Below, piece after piece: positions 1 through 8,700 of a stretch of DNA of 64,000 bases (position 1 is its first letter; every line of letters starts with the position of its first letter). This stretch comes from UBA5314 sp040217815. Lineage in GTDB: Bacteria; Bacillota; Syntrophomonadia; Syntrophomonadales; Syntrophomonadaceae. The stretch spans positions 88,567 through 152,566 of the forward strand of contig JBEHWI010000002.1 in NCBI GenBank assembly GCA_040217815.1. Direction: 5' to 3'. The position numbers were made by a program, and so were the translations under genes. A model generated the notes under the pieces. That model saw nothing but the letters and a program-made list of their open reading frames with translations, was not told the DNA's origin and made no database searches.

Positions 1-579
1 ATTGGCTTCCAGCAGTTTCTGAATTAAACCGGCCGGAAACGGATCAAACAGTCTGGGCAGGATGCGCGGCTGCATTTCAATTATGGTCGCCTCGCAGCCC
101 TTTAACTGCAGAGCCTCGGCTACCTCAACGCCGATATTTCCTGAGCCCACCACAACTGCCCGGCTGGGCCGCATTTCAAGGAGCAGATCAATATCCCGGG
201 GGCTTTTTACCACGAAGTTGCCCGGAAGTTTGCTGCCTAGGATCGGAGGAACCAGGGGCCGACTGCCGGTGGCCAGGATCAGGCGATCATACTTAATGAT
301 GTTTCGATTTGTGCAGATTTCCTTGGCGTCTATATCGATTTTATTTACCCACTCCGAACAATTCAGTTCTATTCTCTGCCTGACATATTGTTCAGGTGTT
401 TTAAGAAATAGCTGCTGCCGTGGTATCCAACCAGCCAGGAAATCTGGCAAAGCGCAGGCGGAATAAAAAGGCTCGGCATCCCCTGCATAAATGCTTATTT
501 CTACGTCCCGGCTGAGGCGGCGCAGGGTTTCTGCAGCTTGATTGCCGGCGGCGCCATTGCCTATAATGACTACTTTCAT
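1..579 (-). CDS. FAD-dependent pyridine nucleotide-disulfide oxidoreductase, N-terminal part (runs off left edge)
   Basis: Only the first 193 residues are in the window. The protein opens with MKVVIIGNGAAGNQAAETL, the FAD-binding Rossmann motif. It has the second FAD motif DRLILATGSRP near residue 105 and an NAD(P)-binding motif VVVGSGNIGVEVAEAL near residue 147. This is the layout of NADH oxidase, nitrite reductase or rubredoxin reductase type flavoproteins. The ATG lies inside the stop of the upstream ferredoxin gene (ATGA overlap), so translation is coupled. With the upstream AOR and ferredoxin genes it probably forms the NAD(P)-facing subunit of an aldehyde oxidoreductase, like the FAD subunit of the Aromatoleum AOR; that role is inferred from context. 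The C-terminal dimerisation domain cannot be seen. Confidence 0.8.
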   Translation of the reverse strand, partial: MKVVIIGNGAAGNQAAETLRRLSRDVEISIYAGDAEPFYSACALPDFLAGWIPRQQLFLKTPEQYVRQRIELNCSEWVNKIDIDAKEICTNRNIIKYDRLILATGSRPLVPPILGSKLPGNFVVKSPRDIDLLLEMRPSRAVVVGSGNIGVEVAEALQLKGCEATIIEMQPRILPRLFDPFPAGLIQKLLEAN

Positions 580-1094
580 TGGGCAGGCTCACCTCCCGGC
601 TCTTTTTCATGCCCGGGCGCGGCCGGGCCGAATAGTAAATCAGCCCTCTTTTGGCGCTTGCTGCCCATTTCTTCTTCCTGGCTTCTGAAGCTCAAAGCCT
701 GGTGGGGACAGTAGACTACGCACTGCGGATCTCCCAGGCACAGGTCGCAGGCCGCTTCTTTTTCGCTGATTTGATCATAGACGGCCGCACCAAAGGGGCA
801 GGCCGCTTCGCAGGCCCGGCATCCTATGCATCCTGCCAGCCTGCGCAAAACCAGTTCCTGCTCATCATCACGATATATTACATTCATAAGGCAAGCCAGA
901 GCACAGGCCGGATCATTGCAGTGCAGGCAGCTTATTCCCCGGTGGCGCTCAAACGCCTGGTCATCAACCACCCGTATTAACCCCAGGGCCGGATTCCACT
1001 GGCGGCGCTTCACCACAGCGCACACCAGCTGGCATATTCCACAGCCCTGGCAGCGTTCGGAATCGATGTATAAAAATCTTCTATCTCCTGCCAT
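576..1094 (-). CDS. 4Fe-4S polyferredoxin, electron-transfer subunit of AOR
   Basis: A 172-residue HycB/DmsB-like ferredoxin with about four [4Fe-4S] cysteine sets: CQGCGICQLVC, HCNDPACALAC, CIGCRACEAACP and CDLCLGDPQCVVYCP. Such subunits carry electrons between a molybdo- or tungsto-enzyme and a second partner. It lies 19 bases after the AOR gene and overlaps the flavoprotein gene, so the three form one operon and probably one complex. I chose the ATG at 1092-1094, where GGTTGAGG sits at good spacing; the in-frame TTG five codons upstream is itself part of that ribosome site. The last 35 or so residues are charged and contain no cluster ligands. Confidence 0.85.
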   Translation of the reverse strand: MAGDRRFLYIDSERCQGCGICQLVCAVVKRRQWNPALGLIRVVDDQAFERHRGISCLHCNDPACALACLMNVIYRDDEQELVLRRLAGCIGCRACEAACPFGAAVYDQISEKEAACDLCLGDPQCVVYCPHQALSFRSQEEEMGSKRQKRADLLFGPAAPGHEKEPGGEPAQ

Positions 1095-1113
1095 ATTGTT
1101 AAACCTCAACCAA

Positions 1114-3018
1114 TTAAGCTATAGGATCGGAAAGTCCCAGAGCCTCCAGGGTCTCTTGCAGCGGACTTCCCGTTTCACGATTCCAGCCTCTGGCTTTATA
1201 ATAATTTTTCATTAATTCATCAACTTTGGCTTCATCGACTACATTACCCGACTGGGCTTCCTGGTAAAAACGACGGGGAAATTTGGAGTCGCTGGCATTT
1301 TCCCCTTCGCGCAGGTTAAACAGCCTGATAAGGTTCCAGGCCCTTTCTGCGGATTGCATAATCTGGTCAGGCTTCATGTCCCACCCGGTGGCAGCTTTAT
1401 AAACTTCGGCCAAAATGCTGGGGCCGACAGCCTCCATGACCGGCGGCCGGATGCACACTCCGGTGGAGTTAAACAGGTTTATCAAATCCTCCGCCCATTT
1501 GGACATAATCGCTATATCAACCGTATCGCTTTCCAGGTCAATAGCTTGAGCCTTTAGATCCTCGGGCATGTCTAGTTTGTCATACATGGGCTTTTTAAAG
1601 CCGAAGCGCTCTCTCTGATAATCCCACTTGTTTTCGTTATAGCGCAGGTTTTCCACTGGATTGCGGCAGCGCAGGTGATCCCCGCCTCGAATATTGGTCA
1701 ACATACCCAGTGTCCAGGTCGACCAGCGACCGCGGGGATCTATCATCGGCAGTTCCAATCCCTTGACGTGCATGGCATAGACTTCGCTTCCCGGCCAGTT
1801 CTGAGCCGCCCGCTTAACCCCTTCCGCCAGGATATTCCCAATTCCCCGGCGCATGACAATGTCTTCCAGAAGGTGAAACGCGGCATCATCATCGCCGAAT
1901 TCCAAGTCATAACCTACTTCTTCCCTGGTGAGCAGGCCTTTCTGAAAAAGCTCCATGGCAAAAGCGAGAACGGCTCCTGAGCTTGAAAGGTCTATGCCGT
2001 AGCGCTGGCACAATTCGTACGACTTGATAGTGGCCTGGGTCGATAATCCGGCGTTGGATGAATATGATACGGTTGGAGTTATTTCCAGGGCTTTTACCAT
2101 TGTTCCGGCATAGGGGCCTTCTTTGACTTCGGCAATATGACCGCAGGCAATTATACACGACTGGCAGGCAATATGCCGGCTGCTATACTCATCGACTATC
2201 TGTTTGCCCGCTCTCTGTTTCCAATCCGGCAGGGTGCCCCGGCTGTAGTTGTGGGTAGACAAAGCGTTGTAGTTGCCATAGGGAATTGTGGCATTCATGG
2301 TTCCGTATTCTGTGAAGGGTACATATGAGGAGGCTCTCTTTATCATTTGCTGGCCCCGGGCGGTTAAGTCCAGCAAAGTCCGGGCATCAGCCGGAACTAT
2401 CGGTTTGGTGCCCCTTACCGCGATGGCTTTAAGCTTTTTGGATCCCATTACAGCGCCCAGACCGGTGCGGCCGAAACCGTCATAATAACCATTCTCAATG
2501 CTAGCAAAACGAACCAGGTTTTCTCCGGCCTGCCCGATCAAAGCAATTTCAATCCCATGATGCTTATTTTTTAAAATATCAATGCTATCCCAGGAGTCTT
2601 TTCCCCACAAAAACGAGGCATCTAGAATATCTACTTTATCATTCTCAATCAAAATATATACAGGTTTGTCACTCTGCCCTTTAATGAGCAGCGAATCATA
2701 CCCCGCAGCCTTCAACTGCAGGCCTAAGAAAGCCCCTGAATTAGAGGTTCCAAAACCATTGGTGGCCGGGGACTTGGCCGAGGCCTCGGTCCGGGAAGCG
2801 GTCGGGAACGGAGTTCCCACCAGGGCTCCCACACTGAATATCAGGGCATTGTCCGGTCCCAACGGATCTGCTCCAACCGGGATCTCATCATAAAGAATCC
2901 GCGCGTTGAAGCCAATCCCCCCAATATATTTGAGCGCCAGTTCCTTTTGAACGGGCCGGATTGTAATACCCCCGGTTGACAAATCCACTACCAGAATTTT
3001 ACCTGCATATCCAAACAA
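1114..3018 (-). CDS. aor: tungsten-containing aldehyde:ferredoxin oxidoreductase
   Basis: A 634-residue enzyme of the AOR family, which oxidises aldehydes to carboxylic acids (or runs in reverse) with a bis-pterin tungsten cofactor and one [4Fe-4S] cluster. The N-terminal pterin-binding domain (FGYAGKILVVDLSTG, then GGIGFNARILYDE) is typical. The cluster ligands are present as C-x2-C-x3-C in ACQSCIIAC near residue 290, with the fourth cysteine in STGVCIRPP. Length matches family members. The start is taken as TTG at 3016-3018 because a strong GGGGAGGGG site stands six to ten bases before it and homologues begin MFGYxGK; the reading frame stays open further upstream but without a ribosome site. 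It is the first gene of the operon with the ferredoxin and flavoprotein. Confidence 0.93.
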   Translation of the reverse strand: MFGYAGKILVVDLSTGGITIRPVQKELALKYIGGIGFNARILYDEIPVGADPLGPDNALIFSVGALVGTPFPTASRTEASAKSPATNGFGTSNSGAFLGLQLKAAGYDSLLIKGQSDKPVYILIENDKVDILDASFLWGKDSWDSIDILKNKHHGIEIALIGQAGENLVRFASIENGYYDGFGRTGLGAVMGSKKLKAIAVRGTKPIVPADARTLLDLTARGQQMIKRASSYVPFTEYGTMNATIPYGNYNALSTHNYSRGTLPDWKQRAGKQIVDEYSSRHIACQSCIIACGHIAEVKEGPYAGTMVKALEITPTVSYSSNAGLSTQATIKSYELCQRYGIDLSSSGAVLAFAMELFQKGLLTREEVGYDLEFGDDDAAFHLLEDIVMRRGIGNILAEGVKRAAQNWPGSEVYAMHVKGLELPMIDPRGRWSTWTLGMLTNIRGGDHLRCRNPVENLRYNENKWDYQRERFGFKKPMYDKLDMPEDLKAQAIDLESDTVDIAIMSKWAEDLINLFNSTGVCIRPPVMEAVGPSILAEVYKAATGWDMKPDQIMQSAERAWNLIRLFNLREGENASDSKFPRRFYQEAQSGNVVDEAKVDELMKNYYKARGWNRETGSPLQETLEALGLSDPIA

Positions 3019-3543
3019 TCTTAACCACCCCTCCCCTAAATTCAGTGGATAAATTCCCTCCCGGCTTCCCCCCAAAACCCGGGATGGCATTTAAAGATGT
3101 ATCTGTTACCAATACTCAAACACTAATCTGTCGGCAATGCAATAAGAATTATTTGCAGCAAAGCCAGCAACAGGTCCCTGTTCGTATTATTGGTGTACAA
3201 ACTAATTATATCGCTTTTCAGCCTCCCAGGCAAAAACAGCGGGACCTATTTCTCATATTTCTACTTATAATCCTTTTTTGCGACAAAAAGTGTTATTCTA
3301 TATGGTAATGGGGATAATAGCCTCTGCAGTCTTCATATTAAGTACTTCGCAGCGATGGGAACAGTTTTTCAAACAGCGTAGATTACTGGTTCGAAGTTCT
3401 AATAAGCAGACAATAGTTTCATATCGACAACCCTTTCAATTAATAGTATTGAGCAAGCAGATGGTTTTTACGTATTTTAATATCGTTTGTTATTAATATC
3501 ACAAATGCAATTTTACACTGATGACTTCGAAAGGAGTATCCCC
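3019..3543. other. 525-base intergenic region between divergent genes
   Basis: The region separates the leftward AOR operon from the rightward sensor kinase. It is AT-rich in its right two thirds and shows no open frame resembling a known protein. An imperfect dyad (TTGC...GCAA, 3152-3169) lies upstream of the AOR gene and could be an operator, but no clear -35/-10 pair supports it. It must hold the promoters of both flanking genes; I cannot place them with confidence. Confidence 0.5.
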
Positions 3544-4977
3544 TTGCATTATCTTCCCTGGTTTATGCAAATGATACACAATCTGGCTGATGGATGTATT
3601 ATCGTGCTCTTCGGCATGATAATGATTGGAGTTCCTCCATCCTTTAAGCGGCTCCTCAGTGTGGTACTTATATTTGCCGCATTTAAAATGTATGTCGCAG
3701 CCCTTACACTCCCTTTCGGAGTTGGGCCGGCTTTGATTCTGGTAATGACTTCGGCAACTGCCATGGTTGCCTGGTACGTGGGGTATTTTCGAGCCGCTTT
3801 CGCTATTGTAATGGGAATTACTTTGCAGTTTTTACTGGACGGAGCTTTGATCCCTATAATCACTTCATTAGGGCAAATAAATATTCATACCGCCACCCCA
3901 ATCCAATCTGTACTGCTGTTTCTCCCCCAGTTTATATTAGGTTTGCTGCTTATCTATCTGTGTTTCCGTTTCGATTTCCATATGCTCAAGTACATAATCC
4001 CTTCCGATGCCGAATTATATGCTTCCAAAGCCAAAGAAAATTTGATTCTGGGCTTGTATGTATGCATATTGATTTTCATTGTGTTTGAAATGATGTACAA
4101 CCTCTCTGATTTCGGTTATTTTATTGATCCCTCCATTATAAGCGTGCCCGTAAAAATACTGGATTGGATCAGCAATATAACTGTAATGGCAGCTATCTTT
4201 ATGGTCTCTTTTCTTATTAAGCAATTGCTCGATCTTAATCGCCGGGAAAGCGAGTATATGTTTCAAAAATCCTATGCAGAAACCCTTGACGAGCTGCACA
4301 CGGCCATCAGGGCAGAGCACCACGATCTGGCCAACCACTATCAAACTATATACGGATTTCTCCAGCTCGGCTATGCTGACGAGGCAGCCCGCTACGTTGA
4401 GTCCCTTATCGGAGATACCCCACTTATAAGGGGCTTCACCGGTTTGGGAAATGTTCCCCTTTCGGCGCTATTCTATATCAAGATCGGCCTGGCCAAGGAA
4501 TGGGACATTGACTTTAAATTGGATATCCTGACTCCGGTAGACTCTCTGACTCTGCCTCCCTACCAGTTGAATAGAATGGTCGGCAACCTTATAAACAATG
4601 CCTTTGAGGCAGCCGCCAAACTGCCCCAAGAGAAGCGTTGGGTCCACCTGCGAGTTAAACGCTCCGGCCCCTTTTATTATTTTGAAGTAAGCAATTATGG
4701 ACATATCAGTGGGGAAACCCTTAGAAGAATAACCGACCGGGGCTTCACAACAAAAAAAGAAGGCCATGGCGGTCTGGGTCTCTATATCGTTACCGATCTG
4801 GTCAATAAATACAATGGCCGCCTAAGCATAAGCTCTGACAATGACACAGTTATCGTTACTTTATCCCTGCCCATAGAGGAATCAGACCTGGGAAGTCCGG
4901 TCCTTACTGTAAATAATCATCAGACCAGCCAACCTTCCGCACTGGTTGAAAGCACTGAAGCAAAACAGTGCCTTTAG
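3544..4977 (+). CDS. membrane sensor histidine kinase, GHKL/SpoOB-like family (orphan)
   Basis: A 477-residue protein with about seven hydrophobic segments in the first 230 residues. A short helix with the histidine motif EHHDLANHYQTI follows, the form used by AgrC, CitA/DcuS-like and Spo0B-like kinases rather than the usual HisKA. The ATPase domain shows the N box (NLINNAFEA) and G box (GHGGLGLYIV). It should autophosphorylate on that histidine in response to an unknown signal at the membrane. I chose TTG at 3544 because AAAGGAG lies seven bases upstream; an in-frame TTG at 3487 lacks such a site. No response regulator gene is adjacent, so its partner is elsewhere. Confidence 0.82.
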   Translation: MHYLPWFMQMIHNLADGCIIVLFGMIMIGVPPSFKRLLSVVLIFAAFKMYVAALTLPFGVGPALILVMTSATAMVAWYVGYFRAAFAIVMGITLQFLLDGALIPIITSLGQINIHTATPIQSVLLFLPQFILGLLLIYLCFRFDFHMLKYIIPSDAELYASKAKENLILGLYVCILIFIVFEMMYNLSDFGYFIDPSIISVPVKILDWISNITVMAAIFMVSFLIKQLLDLNRRESEYMFQKSYAETLDELHTAIRAEHHDLANHYQTIYGFLQLGYADEAARYVESLIGDTPLIRGFTGLGNVPLSALFYIKIGLAKEWDIDFKLDILTPVDSLTLPPYQLNRMVGNLINNAFEAAAKLPQEKRWVHLRVKRSGPFYYFEVSNYGHISGETLRRITDRGFTTKKEGHGGLGLYIVTDLVNKYNGRLSISSDNDTVIVTLSLPIEESDLGSPVLTVNNHQTSQPSALVESTEAKQCL

Positions 4978-5048
4978 TACATTATGCATTGGTAATAACT
5001 TGCAAGAGCATAAATATATACGTTTCAATTTCCTTTCAAAAATAAGTT

Positions 5049-5069
5049 GGGGCCGGATAATCCGGCCCC
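5049..5069 (-). terminator. intrinsic terminator after the coat-protein genes
   Basis: Perfect 9-bp GC hairpin with a 3-base loop (GGGGCCGGA / TCCGGCCCC). On the minus strand it is followed by AACTTATTTTTG. It lies 17 bases after the stop of the leftward CotF-type gene and may also stop rightward transcription from the kinase gene. Confidence 0.7.
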
Positions 5070-5085
5070 GATTATGATATTGCCG

Positions 5086-5352
5086 CTATTGCTGCATCTG
5101 CTGCTGTATGCTGGAAAGGCTCTGCTGCACCCTGCTGTACTGATCCGGAGAAGCCATCTCCATTTGGTACCAGCCTTTGCGGTTCATAAGATCGAATATC
5201 TGCTGCTGGTGATGAAGGGTTGCATTCAGCAGATTGGTAAAATGTGATCTTACCTCCGGATGTCCGCTCTCTAATATGGCACTGGTTGCCATACTCGCCG
5301 CCAGTTTATGTTGATAAAGCATATTGCCCATCCATTCCATGTCCTTATTCAC
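5086..5352 (-). CDS. cotF: CotF-type spore coat protein
   Basis: An 88-residue, methionine- and glutamine-rich helical protein that fits the coat F family (Coat_F). Typical features are the paired helices with ILESGHPEVR and LLNATLHHQQQIFDLM, and the ending motif GWYQMEMAS. Family members are deposited in or near the spore coat in Bacillus and Clostridia; the precise role is not known. AGGAGG lies just upstream of the ATG, and the gene follows the 66-residue companion gene by 12 bases, so both are one transcript. A hairpin terminator follows it. Confidence 0.8.
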   Translation of the reverse strand: MNKDMEWMGNMLYQHKLAASMATSAILESGHPEVRSHFTNLLNATLHHQQQIFDLMNRKGWYQMEMASPDQYSRVQQSLSSIQQQMQQ

Positions 5353-5364
5353 AAAAACACCTCC

Positions 5365-5565
5365 TTACTGCATTCTTCCCGAGCTGAGCAGTGAACCGGC
5401 GCTCTGAATCAATTGCCGGTGCTCCTGGCTCATAGTATTCAGCATACTCAATATCTGCTGGTCGGTAACCTCGGTACGGGCATGGCGAATGTTCTTTTCA
5501 ATCGATTCGAACATCTTGCTCATATCCTCCAAATACAACAGTTCACGGGTTGAAAACTGGGCCAT
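5365..5565 (-). CDS. small helical protein upstream of cotF, probable spore coat partner
   Basis: A 66-residue protein, MAQFSTRELLYLEDMSKMFE at its start, predicted as two amphipathic helices. It looks like the N-terminal half of CotF-like ferritin-fold proteins (two-helix coat proteins found as tandem small genes in Clostridia), with no cysteines or membrane segment. GGGAGG precedes the ATG. It is the first gene of a two-gene operon with cotF, preceded by a possible forespore-type promoter. The function is inferred only from its neighbour and its size. Confidence 0.65.
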   Translation of the reverse strand: MAQFSTRELLYLEDMSKMFESIEKNIRHARTEVTDQQILSMLNTMSQEHRQLIQSAGSLLSSGRMQ

Positions 5566-5587
5566 AGCACAACCTCCCTTTTTTGAT

Positions 5588-5617
5588 TAGCATGGCTCAA
5601 ATAATACCTTAATATTC
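5588..5617 (-). promoter_or_regulatory. possible forespore (sigma-G/F-type) promoter of the coat operon
   Basis: On the minus strand GAATA (5613-5617) stands 18 bases before CATGCTA (5588-5594), matching the sigma-G pattern gnATa-N17/18-CATnnTA. The predicted transcript start is about 15 bases before the ATG of the 66-residue coat gene. Fits the gene content, but short motifs like this occur by chance. Confidence 0.35.
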
Positions 5618-5660
5618 CTGAGGTTCTACATGATCCGAACCCTGCTGTAAAATAACAAGC

Positions 5661-5689
5661 GGGGCGGTCAATTAAAAGTAGACCGCCCC
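5661..5689 (-). terminator. intrinsic terminator after stnC
   Basis: Stem of nine bases (GGGGCGGTC / GACCGCCCC) with an 11-base loop, 33 bases past the stop of the leftward 1165-residue gene. The downstream T-rich stretch is weak (GCTTGTTATTTTA). Confidence 0.6.
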
Positions 5690-5721
5690 CTATTTGCTAT
5701 TTCATTTAAGTCAAGTGGGGG

Positions 5722-8700
5722 TTACTTAAGCCCCTCTTTAACCAATTTGCTATTAAAGCCCCTCAAACTGAAATCAGTTCCAACTGCATCGACAAAGAGC
5801 GGAGCTTCCTCCGGGATCATGAACTGGGCCAGCCCATCTTCCCGGGCAAAACCTTCTTGATACCTTACCCCCGGCTCTTGAGAGCCTCCCTTTGCGGAAG
5901 ATTCCGCAAGGCGCACTTCAAGGAGACAGGCCAGCCTCTCCAGGACCTGGCGGTTGGTTAGACCTCCCGGGGGGTTTTGAGAAGCGTTTAAGCGTTTTAC
6001 CGTCCAATCAGCCAGGATCATGTCACCGCTGGATTCGAAACCGGTTGAGCCAGGCAGGACAATATCGGCCGCTCTAGCGGTGGAAGTCAAGTAGGGAGTC
6101 ATAACCACCGATAGTTCAGCCTGTTCAAGAATCGGCGCCGGAATAACTCCTGCCCCTACCGGGTCTTCACCCAGAATAAACACTCCCTTGATGGTTTTCT
6201 GTTCAAGGTTTTGGACAAGCTGCCCCGCGTTGGAGCGAACCCCGTTAAGCCAGAGCCCATTCTGGTTGGCTCCTTCAGCAACCACAATTATACCGTTTCT
6301 CGGGGAAGCAATTTTGCCGCTCAGTATGGCCAGATCCGCCAGCATCTGTACAGCGGCCTGACTAACGCTGCTTCCATCGATGATAATGATCGTATTGCGC
6401 TTTGATGCGTAAATCCGGGCCACTCGGGCAGCGTCGGCACCCGCTTCGACACCCTGCAGCCAGGCCAGAAACTCGTCAAGACCGCCGGCTTTTTCAGCAA
6501 GGTTTTCCCGATTAAACCCCTGCGCTACGCTTGCTGCTAACACCTCGCGTAAAAAGGAAGTATTGTCGGTATTTTTTACCTTGAGCATAGCCTCGCCATC
6601 GACCAGGGTGGGCTCCGTACTTATTATAACCAGGGCCGCTCCATTACAGGCCGCCTCCCTGATCTTTACTGCGGCAATCGGGCTTTCCTTGAAGCTCCCG
6701 ACCATTACGATTAAATCAGTTGCCTTTAATTCTTCAAACCGGCTGGTAGAGCCGCTCTCCCCGAATGCGGCAGAAAGAGCCCGCCCGGCATCGGGGGTAA
6801 AGCTGGCTATATGCCCGGTTTTCAAGCCTTCCCGGGCGGTTTGAACCGCAGCCTGGGCCTCCTGATTGGTATACGCTGGCGATATAAACACGGCCAGAGA
6901 ATCGCCGGAATGCCTGCTTTTGATAGACAGGGCCTTTTTGGCAGCCTCCTTCAAGGCTTCCTCCCAGCTGCTTTCTACCAACACCCCGTCCTTGCGCAGC
7001 AGCGGCATCTCTACCCTTTCTTTCCCGGCATATTCAAACGCAAACCGCCCTTTGCGGCAGAGCAGATCACCTTTTTCGGGCAGCACCCTGACCAGCATCG
7101 ACCCGCGCGTCTGCACCCTTTGCCCACAGCCTACACTACAGAATGAACAAACGGTATTGGTTTCGGCAAGCTCCATGGGCAGGTTTTTAATAATCGGATC
7201 ATTTTCCAACAATGCGCCGGTAGGGCATACCGCAACGCACTGGCCGCAGCTTATACAGCCGCTGTCTTTTAAGGGCAGGGTAAATTCAGGCTGAACTGAA
7301 CTTTCAAAACCGCGCCCCACCAGGCCCAGGGCCGTAACCCCCATAACTTCGCTGCAGATGCGTATACACAAACCGCAGAGAATGCACTTTTCAGAATTAC
7401 GTTTGATAAACGGGTGATCGTCACTGACCTTCTCCCGCCGTTTGTCCCCCGCCAGGCGTGCGGGCTGCACCTTATATTGATTGGCATAATCAATCAGCTG
7501 GCACTCAAAATAGTCCTTGCATCCGCATTCCAGACAGCGCCTGGCTTCATTCTGCGCCTCCAGCTCAGCCAGACCCAGGTTGACTTCCTTGAAATTATCC
7601 CTGCGCTGCACCGGTTTCAGGTGGGGCATAGGGGCGCGCGCCTGTTTGCTGACATCTGTAAAATCTTCAGGAGTTAAGTCCGTCTGCTCTACCAGATAAG
7701 GTTCCATTATAGACAGATCCAATCCCCGCAGATAGAGATTCATGGCCAGGGCTGCCTTTCTCCCCTGGGCCACCGCTTCAATGGCTATGCCGGGTCCGGT
7801 TACGCCATCTCCGCCGGCAAACACGCCCGGGATGCTGGTAGCCATGGTCGCCTCGTCAACCGCCAGGCTCCCCCAGCGGCTCAAGGCCACCCCCTCCAAT
7901 CCTTCCGGCTTGACCGCCTGACCTATAGCGCTTATTATGGTGTCCACCGGAATGGTTTCTTCGGCCCCGTCCACCGGCACCGGGCTGCGCCTCCCCGAAG
8001 CGTCGGGCTCACCCAGCTCCATAACCTGCAGCCTGATAGCAGCCGCCTTACCGTTTTCAGCCGTTACCTCCAGCGGCGCGACCAGGTATTTAAAAATGAC
8101 CCCTTCTTCCTCAGCTTCAAGGATCTCAATATCTTCAGCCGGCATTTCCGCCCGGGTGCGTCGATATAGGACCATCACCTCACTGGCTCCCAGTCGCACG
8201 GCCGTACGGGCAGCGTCCATGGCGGTGTTGCCGCCTCCTACGATGGCCACCCGGTCGCCTATCTCTACATCCCCGTTCATAGCTGCCTGACGCAGAAAAT
8301 CAATGCCTCCGATCACGCCGGGCAGGTCCTCTCCTTTACAGCGCATGGCCGAACTCTGCCAGGCGCCGATTCCCAGGAACACGGCATCATATTCCTGAAC
8401 CAGGTAGTCCAGACTCACATCACTGCCGATCCGGGTGTTGAAAGTAAATTTCACTCCCATGCGGGAGATCAGGTCGATTTCTCTATCTACTATATCCTTG
8501 GGAAGACGGTATTCCGGTATGCCGTAGCGCAGCATGCCGCCCCCCCGGGGCATGGCGTCAAAAACCTCCACCTGGTGTCCATCCCGGGCCAGGTAGAAAG
8601 CAGCTGTCAAACCGGCCGGACCGGCGCCTACCACTGCGGTCTTCTTACCGGTGGCTTGTCTAATTTCTGGTATATAGGGATCTGGCCCCAGCAGGTCGGC

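Noticed and set aside
3134..3175. Sigma-54 promoter upstream of the AOR gene
   Set aside because: GG and GC elements are present but never at the required 10-base separation on either strand.
5722..7160. Formate dehydrogenase activity for the 1165-residue protein
   Set aside because: No Sec or Cys at the metal ligand position and no C-terminal pterin domain; gene partners match Stn.
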